Shown piece after piece: positions 26,392-35,840 of a stretch of 42,565 bases of DNA. Numbering within the stretch: the stretch's first letter is position 1; the number at the start of each line of letters is the position of its first letter. Under the pieces are notes generated by a model, which did no database searches, was not told the DNA's origin, and worked only from the letters and a program-made list of their open reading frames with translations. The translations under genes were made by a program, and so were the position numbers. The DNA is from Syntrophorhabdus sp. PtaB.Bin027 (GTDB lineage: Bacteria > Desulfobacterota > Syntrophorhabdia > Syntrophorhabdales > Syntrophorhabdaceae): contig MVQO01000163.1 in assembly GCA_002067585.1 (NCBI GenBank), forward strand, positions 1 through 42,565, written 5' to 3'.

Positions 26392-27429
26392 TTGGAATAC
26401 ACCAGACTTTTTGCTTTAAAACTCTTACAGTCTGAAGGACGGGCCTTAGAACGACTTTACAGCAATGCCGATACGGTCCGTCGGAAAAAGATGGGTGATG
26501 ACGTGTTCATTCGGGGTATTGTAGAGTTCTCAAACGTCTGCTCAAATAACTGTCTCTACTGTGGCATCAGGGCATCAAACAGAAACGTGAGAAGGTACTC
26601 CATGACAACCGAAGAAATCATGGAGGCTGCGATAGCTATGGAGGAAAATAATTTTTCGACCATTGTTCTCCAATCTGGTGAAATTCGCGACATTAAGGAT
26701 GATGAGATAGGAGAAATTATTCGGAAGATCAAAAAAAAGACATCCCTTGCCGTAACCGTGTCTGTGGGAAATCGCAGGAAAGAAACATATAGTTTTTGGC
26801 GTGATTGCGGCATGGACCGTTATTTTCTACGCTTCGAAACAAGTGATGCAGAACTATTCAACAGGCTACATCCTGGATGTACCCTAAAAGAGAGATTAAC
26901 CTGCCTTGATGATTTGCATGACCTTGAAATACAGACCGGTAGTGGATTTATGATAGGACTTCCTGGTGAGAAACTTGAAACTCTTGCAGATAACATTCTT
27001 CTATGTCGTAAGTTTGATTTCGATATGATCGGAATTGGTCCTTTTATACCTCACCCTGAGACTCCTTTGGGAAATAGCCCAAATGCCTATAGTGACAATC
27101 CAGAGTTATTTTTCAAGGCCCTTGCTGTTCTCCGTCTTTTCAATCCGGAAGCCCATATTCCTGCAACAACCGCATTTGATGCAGTTTTCCCAGGAGAAGG
27201 CAGGACCTTGGCGCTTCAAAGAGGGGCCAATATCTTTATGCCTAACAATACGCCCGTGAAATACCGTGAGGACTATCTTCTTTACCCTGGCAAGCCAGGG
27301 GTAGATGAGGATCCTGAACAATGCCTGAGCAGTGCGGTTGTGAGAATTAAATCTTTAGGCAGGCCACTGGGGAAGGGACCGGGTCACTCTATTAAAAAAA
27401 GACACAGAGAGAAAAGGTCCAGGGAGTGA
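26392..27429 (+). CDS. hydE: [FeFe]-hydrogenase maturase HydE (radical SAM)
   Basis: Radical SAM enzyme that acts in making the dithiomethylamine bridge and the diiron unit of the H-cluster. From the chosen start the SAM cluster ligands are C50, C54 and C57 (CSNNCLYCGIR). The core continues through the HydE/BioB-like barrel, with SGFMIGLPGE and IGIGPFIPHPETPLG typical of HydE. I place the start at TTG 26392, 5 nt after GGAGG; an earlier in-frame TTG at 26380 would put the GGAGG inside the gene. About 345 aa. It is on the opposite strand from hydF and hydG, with its end facing the CBS gene. Confidence 0.93.
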   Translation: MEYTRLFALKLLQSEGRALERLYSNADTVRRKKMGDDVFIRGIVEFSNVCSNNCLYCGIRASNRNVRRYSMTTEEIMEAAIAMEENNFSTIVLQSGEIRDIKDDEIGEIIRKIKKKTSLAVTVSVGNRRKETYSFWRDCGMDRYFLRFETSDAELFNRLHPGCTLKERLTCLDDLHDLEIQTGSGFMIGLPGEKLETLADNILLCRKFDFDMIGIGPFIPHPETPLGNSPNAYSDNPELFFKALAVLRLFNPEAHIPATTAFDAVFPGEGRTLALQRGANIFMPNNTPVKYREDYLLYPGKPGVDEDPEQCLSSAVVRIKSLGRPLGKGPGHSIKKRHREKRSRE

Positions 27430-27511
27430 GGCCCAATAACGTTGATAACATTTTCAGTCTGTCCATCAACCGTGCACCTTTATCCTCGAACCTTTTTTCC
27501 TGTATCTTTTT

Positions 27512-27958
27512 TTAAATATATTTTCCTGAAATATAGTCGCTCAGATGTTCAATCATCGTATCCCGTGCTATCAACATTGATTTGACAACATCACCAATTG
27601 AAACTAGTCCTACGAATTTATCACCTTCAAAAACTGGGAGGTGTCGTATGCGTTTGCCGGTAATAAGGACCATACAGTCTTCAACAGAGGTCTCAGGTTT
27701 TACGGTATACATTTTTTCGAAAGGTGTCATAATCTCTTCAACAAGAGTTTCCCGTGATGTTTTTCCCCTGAGAATAACCTTCCTTGCATAGTCTCGTTCT
27801 GAAAGAATTCCGACCACTTTCTCATTTTCATCTACAACCATTACGCTACCGATTTCCTTTTCCCCCATAATCTTTAGTGCCTCAAAAACGGTCGACTTTG
27901 GGAGGACGGAAATGACTGCTTTTTTTCTTTCCCTAAGTAAGTCTTTAACAGTTTGCAT
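27512..27958 (-). CDS. two-CBS-domain protein
   Basis: A 148-aa protein made almost entirely of a CBS pair: repeat 1 about 8-60 (SVMVVDENEKVVGILSERDY) and repeat 2 about 78-132 (RIRHLPVFEGDKFVGLVSIG). Such Bateman modules bind adenosine ligands (AMP, ATP, SAM or NAD). No other domain is attached. AAGGAGG is before the ATG and only 45 nt separate it from hydG, so it is probably co-transcribed with hydF-hydG and may sense energy state for the hydrogenase system; this link is inference. Confidence 0.88.
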   Translation of the reverse strand: MQTVKDLLRERKKAVISVLPKSTVFEALKIMGEKEIGSVMVVDENEKVVGILSERDYARKVILRGKTSRETLVEEIMTPFEKMYTVKPETSVEDCMVLITGKRIRHLPVFEGDKFVGLVSIGDVVKSMLIARDTMIEHLSDYISGKYI

Positions 27959-28003
27959 AAAGCTACCTCCTTATAGATATATTAACCCGATCTATTGAAG
28001 ATC

Positions 28004-29419
28004 TTACAGATAAAGGTCACGCTCCCCCTGTTCGAGTTTCTTGATTCTTTTTATTGTCTCATCCCTGATTTGAGTATTCGGAATTTGTTCCAAATGTTTT
28101 TCAATTGTCTTTTCACCTATCTCACGGGTTTCCGCGGAGGCATAGTCGAGAAGAAACTCCTTGAAAGTGAGAATTGCATTTGGTTGACAGAGATTCTGAA
28201 TCTCGCCGGATTTTGCAAGTGGCATAAAGCGGTCACCGGTTCTGCCTCTTCGGTAACATGCCGTGCAGAAACTTGGTATATAGCCAGATTCACAAACACT
28301 TCTTAATACTTCATCGGTGGTGCGATGGTCTTCAACTTGAAACTGACCAACAGTCTCACCAGGTTTTTTCTCAATATCTGTGTGGTAACCTCCAACACCG
28401 GTGCATGAACCTGCACTCAGTTGTGAGATACCAAGTTCAATAACCTGATCCCTGAATTCTGGTTTTTCACGTGTAGATAAGATGATACCTGTGTAGGGTA
28501 CTGCCAGACGGATGATTGATACAATCTTTTTGAAATCTTCATCGCTTACGAGGTAGGGAAATTTCTCAAGGGTTATTCCTTCTGCAGGACGGATTCTTGG
28601 CACTGAGATAGTATGACAGCCAACACCAAAACGCTCTTCAAGATGCAGGGAATGTAGAAGGAGTGCAAGAACTTCAAATTTGTAATCATAAAGACCAAAA
28701 AGCACACCAAAACCAACATCGTCTATACCACCTTCCATAGCTCTATCCATGGCAGTTGCATGCCAGTCATAATCTCTTTTTGGACCGGAGGGGTGCATTT
28801 TTTTATAGGTTTCCCTATGATAGGTTTCTTGGAAAAGGATATATGTTCCGATGCCTACTTCCTTTAATTTCTGATAATCTTCAACCGTAGTTGCTGCAAT
28901 ATTGACGTTTACCCGGCGGATACTCCCTGTCTTATCCTTGACCTCATAAATCTTTTTGATTGAATTCAGGACATATTCAATGGGACAATTAACAGGGTCT
29001 TCCCCTGTTTCAAGGGCAAGCCGCTTGTGGCCCATGGTCTCGAGAGCAATAATCTCATTCTCTATTTCGTTGAAATCGAGGCGACGACGAACTATAGTAT
29101 TGCTTTTCCGGTAGCCGCAATAGGTGCAGTTATTGATGCAGTAGTTGCTGATGTAGAGCGGTGCGAAGAAGACAAGACGTTTTCCGTATATCTTTTGTTT
29201 CACCTCATGGGCAGCTTCAAAAAGGAGGCTCTTTATTTCTGGTTCATCGCACTGAAGTAGCACTGCAGTTTCGTAAGGAGTGAGTCCTTTTGCATCCCGT
29301 CCTTTTTGAATAATTTGACGTGCTTCTTGCTGAGGTGCAGATTTTGCTCTTTCCAGAAGGTTAAAAATATATTTTTCATCGATAAAATCTGCTTTATGCT
29401 TTTTATCTTGCCTTTTCAT
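28004..29419 (-). CDS. hydG: [FeFe]-hydrogenase maturase HydG (tyrosine lyase, radical SAM)
   Basis: A 471-aa radical SAM enzyme that splits tyrosine to supply the CO and CN ligands of the H-cluster. The SAM cluster ligands are C94, C98 and C101 (CINNCTYCGYR). The C-terminal auxiliary cluster domain that distinguishes HydG from ThiH has C385, C388 and C411 (CTACYRRGRTGDRFM then NLC), spaced CxxC-x22-C. GGAGGAG stands before the ATG. It is 60 nt downstream of hydF in the same direction. Confidence 0.96.
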   Translation of the reverse strand: MKRQDKKHKADFIDEKYIFNLLERAKSAPQQEARQIIQKGRDAKGLTPYETAVLLQCDEPEIKSLLFEAAHEVKQKIYGKRLVFFAPLYISNYCINNCTYCGYRKSNTIVRRRLDFNEIENEIIALETMGHKRLALETGEDPVNCPIEYVLNSIKKIYEVKDKTGSIRRVNVNIAATTVEDYQKLKEVGIGTYILFQETYHRETYKKMHPSGPKRDYDWHATAMDRAMEGGIDDVGFGVLFGLYDYKFEVLALLLHSLHLEERFGVGCHTISVPRIRPAEGITLEKFPYLVSDEDFKKIVSIIRLAVPYTGIILSTREKPEFRDQVIELGISQLSAGSCTGVGGYHTDIEKKPGETVGQFQVEDHRTTDEVLRSVCESGYIPSFCTACYRRGRTGDRFMPLAKSGEIQNLCQPNAILTFKEFLLDYASAETREIGEKTIEKHLEQIPNTQIRDETIKRIKKLEQGERDLYL

Positions 29420-29479
29420 TAAATCGTATTCTCCTCCGTACTCAAATATATTGATAGACGATTCAAAAGTAAATAGAAT

Positions 29480-30721
29480 TTACGTTTTTTTGTTCTCAAG
29501 AACAGTAAGGGCCTGAGGAAACGGTGCAAGTGCGCGTTTTAATATTCCGAGAACATAAGCAATGATTACTCCATAATTAACCATGGGGACCCCGGCTTGT
29601 TTTGCCATCATGAGGCGGTGGAGCATTTCTTTGCGATTAATCATACATGCTCCGCAATGAATTATAAGTTTGTAATCCTCAATATCGGCTGGTAATTCAT
29701 GGCCACTTGCCCACTTAAAATTAAGCGGACCTCCTACAATCTGCTGCAACCACCGGGGAATCTTCACTGTTCCGATATCGTCTTCGACTCTGTGATGGGT
29801 ACAGGCCTCTGCAATAAGCACTTTATCACCGGGAACAAGATCTTCCACCACCTTTGCACCCTCTACTAGAGAGATCAAATCTCCTTTATTGCGTGCAAAG
29901 AGAATGGAAAAAGAGGTCATAGGAACGTCAGGGGGAGTGTCTGCTGCTACTTTCAGAAAAGCCTGGGAGTCTGTAACAACGAGCCGAGGTTTATTTTTGA
30001 GATTCTCAATAGCAGCTTTAAGCTCCTGTTCTTTGACGATCAGGGCAATTGCGTCATGATCAAGGATATCTCGTATTGTCTGTACCTGGGGAAGGATCAA
30101 CCGCCCCTTCGGTGCTGCAAGATCAATTGGTACAACAAGGATGACTGTATCACCGGGTGAGATAAGATCTCCGATAATAGTGGATGACATCCAGTCTTTA
30201 GGTGCAACCTTGATCATTTCGAGCTTCAGTTCGTCCATTCCTGTTCGAGTGATGGCGCTTACCGGTAAAACAGGTATATTGAGTATGGAACTAATCTCCT
30301 CTGGAGAAGCAGCGGGGAAGATATCTATCTTGTTAAGGACACCGATAATAGCAACCTTTTGATCCCTTGCTTTTTGAATGACTTCCAGTTCATGTGAGTC
30401 GACCCCTTTGGAAGGATCAATGACGAGGAGAAGGATATCTGTCTTTGCGAGAACATTATATGCCTTTTCAATCCTCAGTAAGCCAAGCTCACCTGTATCA
30501 TCAATGCCCGCAGTATCGATGATGACCACTGGACCTACAGGAAGTATTTCCATGGATTTATAAACGGGATCAGTCGTAGTTCCTGGTACATCTGAGACAA
30601 TTGCAATATTCTGGTTTGTCAATGCATTGATAATGCTTGATTTCCCTGCATTTCTCCGACCAAAAATAGCTATGTGAAGCCTGCTGCCACGTGGAGTCTG
30701 GTTAAGTGTTGTATCTTCCAT
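29480..30721 (-). CDS. hydF: [FeFe]-hydrogenase maturase HydF (GTPase scaffold)
   Basis: A 413-aa three-domain scaffold that receives the diiron precursor and transfers it to HydA. The GTPase domain has GRRNAGKSS (21-29), the G2 threonines of GTTTD (47-51), DTAG (69-72) and NKID. The C-terminal Fe-S domain shows C307-T-H309 and H355-C356-x2-C359, the usual HydF cluster motif. AAAGGAAG precedes the ATG. It is the first gene of the hydF-hydG-CBS unit. Confidence 0.96.
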   Translation of the reverse strand: MEDTTLNQTPRGSRLHIAIFGRRNAGKSSIINALTNQNIAIVSDVPGTTTDPVYKSMEILPVGPVVIIDTAGIDDTGELGLLRIEKAYNVLAKTDILLLVIDPSKGVDSHELEVIQKARDQKVAIIGVLNKIDIFPAASPEEISSILNIPVLPVSAITRTGMDELKLEMIKVAPKDWMSSTIIGDLISPGDTVILVVPIDLAAPKGRLILPQVQTIRDILDHDAIALIVKEQELKAAIENLKNKPRLVVTDSQAFLKVAADTPPDVPMTSFSILFARNKGDLISLVEGAKVVEDLVPGDKVLIAEACTHHRVEDDIGTVKIPRWLQQIVGGPLNFKWASGHELPADIEDYKLIIHCGACMINRKEMLHRLMMAKQAGVPMVNYGVIIAYVLGILKRALAPFPQALTVLENKKT

Positions 30722-31018
30722 TTATTGGCTTCCTTTCGTTGGACCTTTAAGTTTACAAAGCTTCGTATTAGCCAGCATATGTAGGAGTTTGACTGGAACA
30801 CAGAAGTATGAAACGAGGAAGTCGTATACTGTCCTTACTGAGTGGAAAGGATAGTAATTGTTTTCTGAAATGAGGGTTTTGCCCAAGCGATCCTTTGTAA
30901 GACGGGTCATAATAAGAGAAGGTATTTTTCACGCTTTTATGACAAAAAAAGAGCACCTGAATCAGAGGCGGGTACTCTTTTTAACAAAAACACATCTCGG
31001 CATGGACTAACTTCAAAA
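30722..31018. other. 297-bp gap between hydF and hydA1
   Basis: Holds the terminator at 30944-30982. The remaining 220 bp must contain the hydF promoter, though I see no convincing box. A 62-codon frame at 30722-30910 has no ribosome-binding site and is not convincing. Confidence 0.4.
30944..30982 (-). terminator. intrinsic terminator after hydA1
   Basis: On the minus strand GAGTACC (plus 30971-30977) pairs with GGTGCTC (30951-30957), complete with one G-U wobble, extended by A5/U5 arms, and is followed by seven U residues (30944-30950). It ends the long hydrogenase series and separates it from hydF-hydG. Confidence 0.75.
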
Positions 31019-32740
31019 TTAGAACCTACACCTTGGTGTATAGTGGGTGTGAAGAAGCTTATGAGATTTCTTTCCAAGGGGTTCTTTGAGGAATTGTTTG
31101 TAAATTTTCTTGATTGCCGGATTCTCATGTGATTTTCTATATTTGAGGGCAGAATCTTCCTGATAAAGGGCTTGTGCTCGAAGACTCCGTATTTCATCGT
31201 TTACCGGGAATGGCTGCCCACCTCCACCAACACATCCTCCCGGACATGCCATCACTTCTATAAAATGGTACTGAGTACTGTCTTCTTTGACTTTTTCAAG
31301 AATTTTCCGTGCATTCCCGAGGCCATGAGCAACCGCTACTCTTAGGTCCCCAATTCCTTCCACAGGAACTACAGCTTCCTTAAGACCCTGAAGGCCTCTT
31401 ACTGCAGTAAATTCGAGGTTCTCGAGGGTTTTTCCGGTTGCCACCTCATATGCTGTTCTGAGTGCTGCTTCCATAACACCACCGGTTGCACCAAAGATCG
31501 TGGCCGCGCCAGTATATTCCCCCATGGGATCATCATAGTAACCGTCTGGTAAATTGACAAAATCAATTCCAGCCTGTTTTATCATTTTTGCTAACTCTCT
31601 TGTAGTAAGAACATAATCAACATCTTTATAGCCGCTATCGCTCATCTCAGGGCGGTTGCACTCAAATTTTTTCGCAGTACACGGCATGATGGAGACCACT
31701 ACCATATCCTTGGGATTGACTTTTGCTTTTTTGGCAAAATATGTTTTTGAAAGTGCACCGAGCATCTGGTGGGGAGATTTACATGTGGAGAGATGGGGAA
31801 GGAGTTCAGGATAAAAATGTTCAATAAATTTTATCCATCCCGGGCTACAGCTTGTTATTAGGGGTAGGGTACCACCTTCTCTAATGCGCTTCAGTAATTC
31901 TGAACCCTCTTCAAGAATAGTCAGGTCTGCAGCGAAATTTGTATCAAAAACACGATCAAACCCGAGCATTCTCACTGCTGCAAGCATTTTTCCTGTTATC
32001 AGTGTGCCAGGCGGGTATCCAAATTCTTCGCCCAGTGCAGCACGAACAGCTGGTGCGTCCTGGGCGATAACGAATTTGGTAGGATCGTTGATCGCTTCAA
32101 AGATTTCGTCGATATACTCCTTTTCTGTGATTGCGCCAACAGGACATACCATGGAACATTGTCCACAATTGGTACATGCCACTTCATTGATATCTTTACC
32201 AAAAGCAGGCTCAACCCTTGCTTCGAAGCCTCTGCCAACGGTATAAAGGGCAGTCACCGATTGAATTTCTTGGCAAACGGTAACACAACGTCTGCACAGG
32301 ATACATTTGCTCTGATCCCTTATTATGGAAGGTGAAGAGTCATCAATACGTTGGGCGCTTTTTTCGCCTGTAAACCTTACTTCCCTGATCTGCAGTTCGG
32401 AGGCAAGGTTTTGAAGCTCGCAATTTAGATTTTTTGCACAGGTAAGACATTCAAATGGGTGGTTTGAGAGGAGCATTTCCACAGAGAATCTGCGTGCCTT
32501 TCTAACTCGTTCCGTGTTGGTATTGACAATCATGCCGTTGGTGGCCGGTGCCATACAGGATGCTTGGAGTGCTTTATTACCCTCAACCTCAACAAGACAA
32601 ACGCGGCAGGATCCAATAGCCTGGACTTCTGGCAGGTAACAGAGGGTTGGAATATGGATGTTGGCTTTAAGCGCGGCTTCGAGTATAGTAGAGCCTTCCT
32701 CAACTTCTACCTTCCTGCCGTCAATTGTTAATGTCATCAT
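31019..32740 (-). CDS. hydA1: [FeFe]-hydrogenase catalytic subunit HydA, first set
   Basis: A 573-aa catalytic subunit of the multimeric, NAD(P)-linked type. N-terminal [2Fe-2S]: C34, C45, C48, C62. His-ligated [4Fe-4S]: H94, C98, C101, C107. Two [4Fe-4S]: C146/149/152/156 and C189/192/195/199. H-cluster motifs: L1 TSCSPGW (296-302), L2 MPCTAKKFE (352-360), L3 EVMACPGGCVGGGGQP (495-510). L1 has Ser where standard monomeric enzymes have the second Cys of TSCCPGW. After 510 a C-terminal small-subunit-like segment follows. It lies 31 nt after the hydB1-GltD gene and ends the operon. Evolves or takes up H2 in the cytoplasm, with electrons from HydB1. Confidence 0.95.
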   Translation of the reverse strand: MMTLTIDGRKVEVEEGSTILEAALKANIHIPTLCYLPEVQAIGSCRVCLVEVEGNKALQASCMAPATNGMIVNTNTERVRKARRFSVEMLLSNHPFECLTCAKNLNCELQNLASELQIREVRFTGEKSAQRIDDSSPSIIRDQSKCILCRRCVTVCQEIQSVTALYTVGRGFEARVEPAFGKDINEVACTNCGQCSMVCPVGAITEKEYIDEIFEAINDPTKFVIAQDAPAVRAALGEEFGYPPGTLITGKMLAAVRMLGFDRVFDTNFAADLTILEEGSELLKRIREGGTLPLITSCSPGWIKFIEHFYPELLPHLSTCKSPHQMLGALSKTYFAKKAKVNPKDMVVVSIMPCTAKKFECNRPEMSDSGYKDVDYVLTTRELAKMIKQAGIDFVNLPDGYYDDPMGEYTGAATIFGATGGVMEAALRTAYEVATGKTLENLEFTAVRGLQGLKEAVVPVEGIGDLRVAVAHGLGNARKILEKVKEDSTQYHFIEVMACPGGCVGGGGQPFPVNDEIRSLRAQALYQEDSALKYRKSHENPAIKKIYKQFLKEPLGKKSHKLLHTHYTPRCRF

Positions 32741-32771
32741 AGGAATATACTCCTTATTTGTTCATGGGAAA

Positions 32772-35700
32772 TTATTCTTGTTCTCTTAGATAACAATGGA
32801 GACAGCGCTTGGCTTCCTCAACTGCGGCATTCGCCTGGTAGCCAAGTGCAACCTCATTAAAGTTCCTGAATCTCTTGGCGAGAGGTAAATGGGACATCTC
32901 CATCCTTTTTCTTTCTTTCTGGTATTCTGCCTCATCGTATGAAACAACCATAGTGATAAGTTCATCCCGGAAAGCGTTTGGCGCTAAGCCATCGCCTCCA
33001 AAATGAACATCTATAGCCATAGCAGCTTTTTTGCCATCAGCTACAGCCTCAACTACTGATGCAGGGCCTCGCACATTATCACCGGCAGCATAGAAGCCTT
33101 CTTTTCCAGCTGAAAGGGTATACTTGTCAACTTCAACCGTATTGTTATTGGTAACCTTGATCCCTTCGCCATTAAGATAAGAGAGATCTGGCAATTGACC
33201 TATTGCTGCAATGACCATATCAGCATCAATGGTGAACCCGGAGCCTTCTATAACGTTTGGACTTCTGCGACCGCTCTTGTCAAATTTACCAAGGGCCATT
33301 CGAGTGCATTCGACACCTGTAACTTTTCCATTTTTTGAAATGATTTTGTCAGGTGCTACAAGTGTATGAATCTTGACCCCCTCATGCTCTGCTTCATCGA
33401 TCTCCTCAACGTAGGCAGGCATATCATCACGCTCTCTCCTGTAAAGAACTGATACTTCCTCGGCACCGAGCCTTAGTGCTGCCCTGGCTGCATCTATAGC
33501 TACGTTTCCACCACCGATCACTACGACTTTGCCTTCTGTTTTTACTATTTCATTCAGGTTCACAGCACGAAGGAAGGTAACACCATCTGCTACTCCTGAT
33601 GCTTCCTCTCCCGGTATACCGAGTTTCTGTCCTTTATGGGCGCCTGTGGCAAGAAGAATTGCCCCATAACCATCCTTAAACAGACTTTCTGAGGTTATGT
33701 CTTTACCAAATTGAGTATTGTACTTTATCTCCACACCTATATCTGTGATGGATTTGATTTCTGCGTTTAAAATATCCCTTGGCAATCGGTAGTCAGGGAT
33801 TCCCACGGCAAGCATGCCTCCAGGTACGGAGAGGGCTTCAAACACCGTTGGTTTATATCCTTTCAAGGCAAGAAAATATGCAGCACTCAGACCGGCAGGG
33901 CCAGCACCTATAATTGCAACTTTTATGTCATTGGGCTTTGCTGTCACAGGCCTGAATGACGGGAATGTAGCCATGTCGACGTCAGCTGCAAATCGCTTGA
34001 GCGCACAGATAGCTACTGGCTGGTCGATCTGTGCTCTTCTGCATTTGCTTTCGCAAGGGTGATAGCAAACCCTTCCAAGAACTGCAGGGAATGGATTAGC
34101 TTCTTTTATGAGTGCAATTGCCTCCTTAAATTTTCCTTCGCTTATAAGGGTTACATAACCCCAGGCATTCTGATCAGTGGGGCATGCGTTCTGACAGGGG
34201 GCATCAAACAATGAACTGCATACGCCTGCACTGCAGTGTTTATCCACGATGTGCTCAACGTACTCATCTTTGAAAAAACGGAGTGTTGAAAGGACAGGGT
34301 TCGGTGCAGTCTGCCCCAGACCACACAGTGCTGCATCTTTAATGCGAGTGGCGAGTTCTATAAGGTTGTCAATATCCTCCAACTTGCCTTCTCCATGAGA
34401 TATCCGTTTCAGAATCTCGAGCATCCTTTTTGTACCGATACGACAAGGGGGGCATTTTCCACAGGATTCCTCCTGAATAAAATCCACGAAGAATCGGGCA
34501 AAGTCTACCATACAGGTATCTTCATCGGCCACTATTAGACCGCCAGAACCAACAATTGCGCCGAGTTCAGTTATTGATTCATAATCAACGGGAACGTTGA
34601 GATGTTCAACGGGGATACAGCCTCCTGAAGGACCGCCCAACTGGGCTGCCTTGTATTTTTTCTTGTTTTTTATGCCACCGCCAACATTAAAAATGATATC
34701 ACCAAGGGGGGTTCCCATGGGAACCTCAACGAGACCCGTGTTGTTCACTGCCCCGGCAAGGGCAAATACTTTTGTACCTTTGCTCTTCTCTGTTCCGTAT
34801 TGAGCGTACCAGGCAGCCCCGTTCATGATAATCGATGGTATATTTGCATAAGTCTCAACGTTGTTTAAAAGAGTAGGCACATTGAAGAGACCCTTCACAA
34901 CAGGAAATGGCGGTCTTGGTCGAGGCTCACCTCTTTTTCCTTCGATAGAAAACATCAAGGCAGTCTCTTCACCACAAACGAAAGCACCTGCGCCTATGCG
35001 AATGTCAAGGTCAAAATCGAAATCTGTGTCAAGGATTTTTTTGCCGAGGAACTTATATTCTCTGGCCTGACCGATTGCCCAGACCAGCCGCTCAATAGCG
35101 AGAGGGTATTCAGCTCTGATATAAACGTAACCCTGCTTGGCACCCACGGCATAGGCGGCAATAGCCATAGCTTCGATTACACTGTGAGGATCTCCCTCGA
35201 GGACACTCCTGTCCATGAAAGCTCCAGGATCTCCTTCATCTGCGTTACAGACAACATATTTCACATCTCCTGGAGATTGATATGCAAATTTCCATTTCAT
35301 GCCCGTTGGAAAGCCACCACCACCGCGGCCCCTCAGGCCTGACTTTAACACCTCATCAATGACTTCTTCCCTGGTCATTGAGGTAAGGGCTTTCGCAAGT
35401 GCAAAATAACCATCGCGGGCAATATATTCATCTATGCTCTGAGGGTTTATAACTCCACAATTTCTTAAAACAATCTTTACCTGATTTTTGAAGAAATCTA
35501 TCTCTTTCAGGGATGGTATGGTTTTGGCTGTTACAGGCTCCTTATAAAGAAGGCGTTCAACCACTCTTCCCTTCAACAGGTGTTCTACTACGATCTCCTC
35601 TGCATCCTGAGGCGTCAACTTCTGATACAGGACTCCTTCAGGATATATGAGCGCGAGAGGGCCGAGATCGCAGGAACCGATACATCCTGTTTCGATAACC

Positions 35701-35825
35701 TTAATCTCATCTTGCAATCCCTGTTCAACGATTTTATTGACTACAGCGTCTCTAATTTCGCGGCAACCAGAAGAGACACATGCAGCTCCTGCACAAACCA
35801 ATACGTGCGCACGTGATGACTCCAT
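32772..35825 (-). CDS. hydB1: HydB-like NADH/FMN subunit fused to a GltD-like flavoprotein (1017 aa)
   Basis: Domains in order. 1-95: thioredoxin-like [2Fe-2S] domain with C11, C16, C48, C52. 115-525: NuoF-like FMN/NAD core with GLRGRGGGGFPTGMKWKFA (163-181), ADEGDPGAF and GEETAL, and the [4Fe-4S] ligands C455, C458, C461, C501. 531-1017: glutamate synthase small-subunit (GltD/NfnL-like) part with cysteines C531, C536, C544, C548, C587, C591, C595, an FAD Rossmann GAGPAG (641-646) and a second NAD(P) motif VVVIGGGNVAIDAA. The usual C-terminal 2[4Fe-4S] ferredoxin of HydB is replaced by this flavoprotein. The fusion may pass electrons between NAD(H), NADP(H) and ferredoxin. It has AAGGAGGG before the ATG and a 15-nt gap after hydC1. 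Confidence 0.93.
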   Translation of the reverse strand: MESSRAHVLVCAGAACVSSGCREIRDAVVNKIVEQGLQDEIKVIETGCIGSCDLGPLALIYPEGVLYQKLTPQDAEEIVVEHLLKGRVVERLLYKEPVTAKTIPSLKEIDFFKNQVKIVLRNCGVINPQSIDEYIARDGYFALAKALTSMTREEVIDEVLKSGLRGRGGGGFPTGMKWKFAYQSPGDVKYVVCNADEGDPGAFMDRSVLEGDPHSVIEAMAIAAYAVGAKQGYVYIRAEYPLAIERLVWAIGQAREYKFLGKKILDTDFDFDLDIRIGAGAFVCGEETALMFSIEGKRGEPRPRPPFPVVKGLFNVPTLLNNVETYANIPSIIMNGAAWYAQYGTEKSKGTKVFALAGAVNNTGLVEVPMGTPLGDIIFNVGGGIKNKKKYKAAQLGGPSGGCIPVEHLNVPVDYESITELGAIVGSGGLIVADEDTCMVDFARFFVDFIQEESCGKCPPCRIGTKRMLEILKRISHGEGKLEDIDNLIELATRIKDAALCGLGQTAPNPVLSTLRFFKDEYVEHIVDKHCSAGVCSSLFDAPCQNACPTDQNAWGYVTLISEGKFKEAIALIKEANPFPAVLGRVCYHPCESKCRRAQIDQPVAICALKRFAADVDMATFPSFRPVTAKPNDIKVAIIGAGPAGLSAAYFLALKGYKPTVFEALSVPGGMLAVGIPDYRLPRDILNAEIKSITDIGVEIKYNTQFGKDITSESLFKDGYGAILLATGAHKGQKLGIPGEEASGVADGVTFLRAVNLNEIVKTEGKVVVIGGGNVAIDAARAALRLGAEEVSVLYRRERDDMPAYVEEIDEAEHEGVKIHTLVAPDKIISKNGKVTGVECTRMALGKFDKSGRRSPNVIEGSGFTIDADMVIAAIGQLPDLSYLNGEGIKVTNNNTVEVDKYTLSAGKEGFYAAGDNVRGPASVVEAVADGKKAAMAIDVHFGGDGLAPNAFRDELITMVVSYDEAEYQKERKRMEMSHLPLAKRFRNFNEVALGYQANAAVEEAKRCLHCYLREQE

Positions 35826-35840
35826 ACCTATGAACCCTCC

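Noticed and set aside
30722..30910. 62-codon ORF between hydA1 and hydF
   Set aside because: No ribosome-binding site, no recognisable protein character, and its last codons contain the hydF ribosome-binding site.
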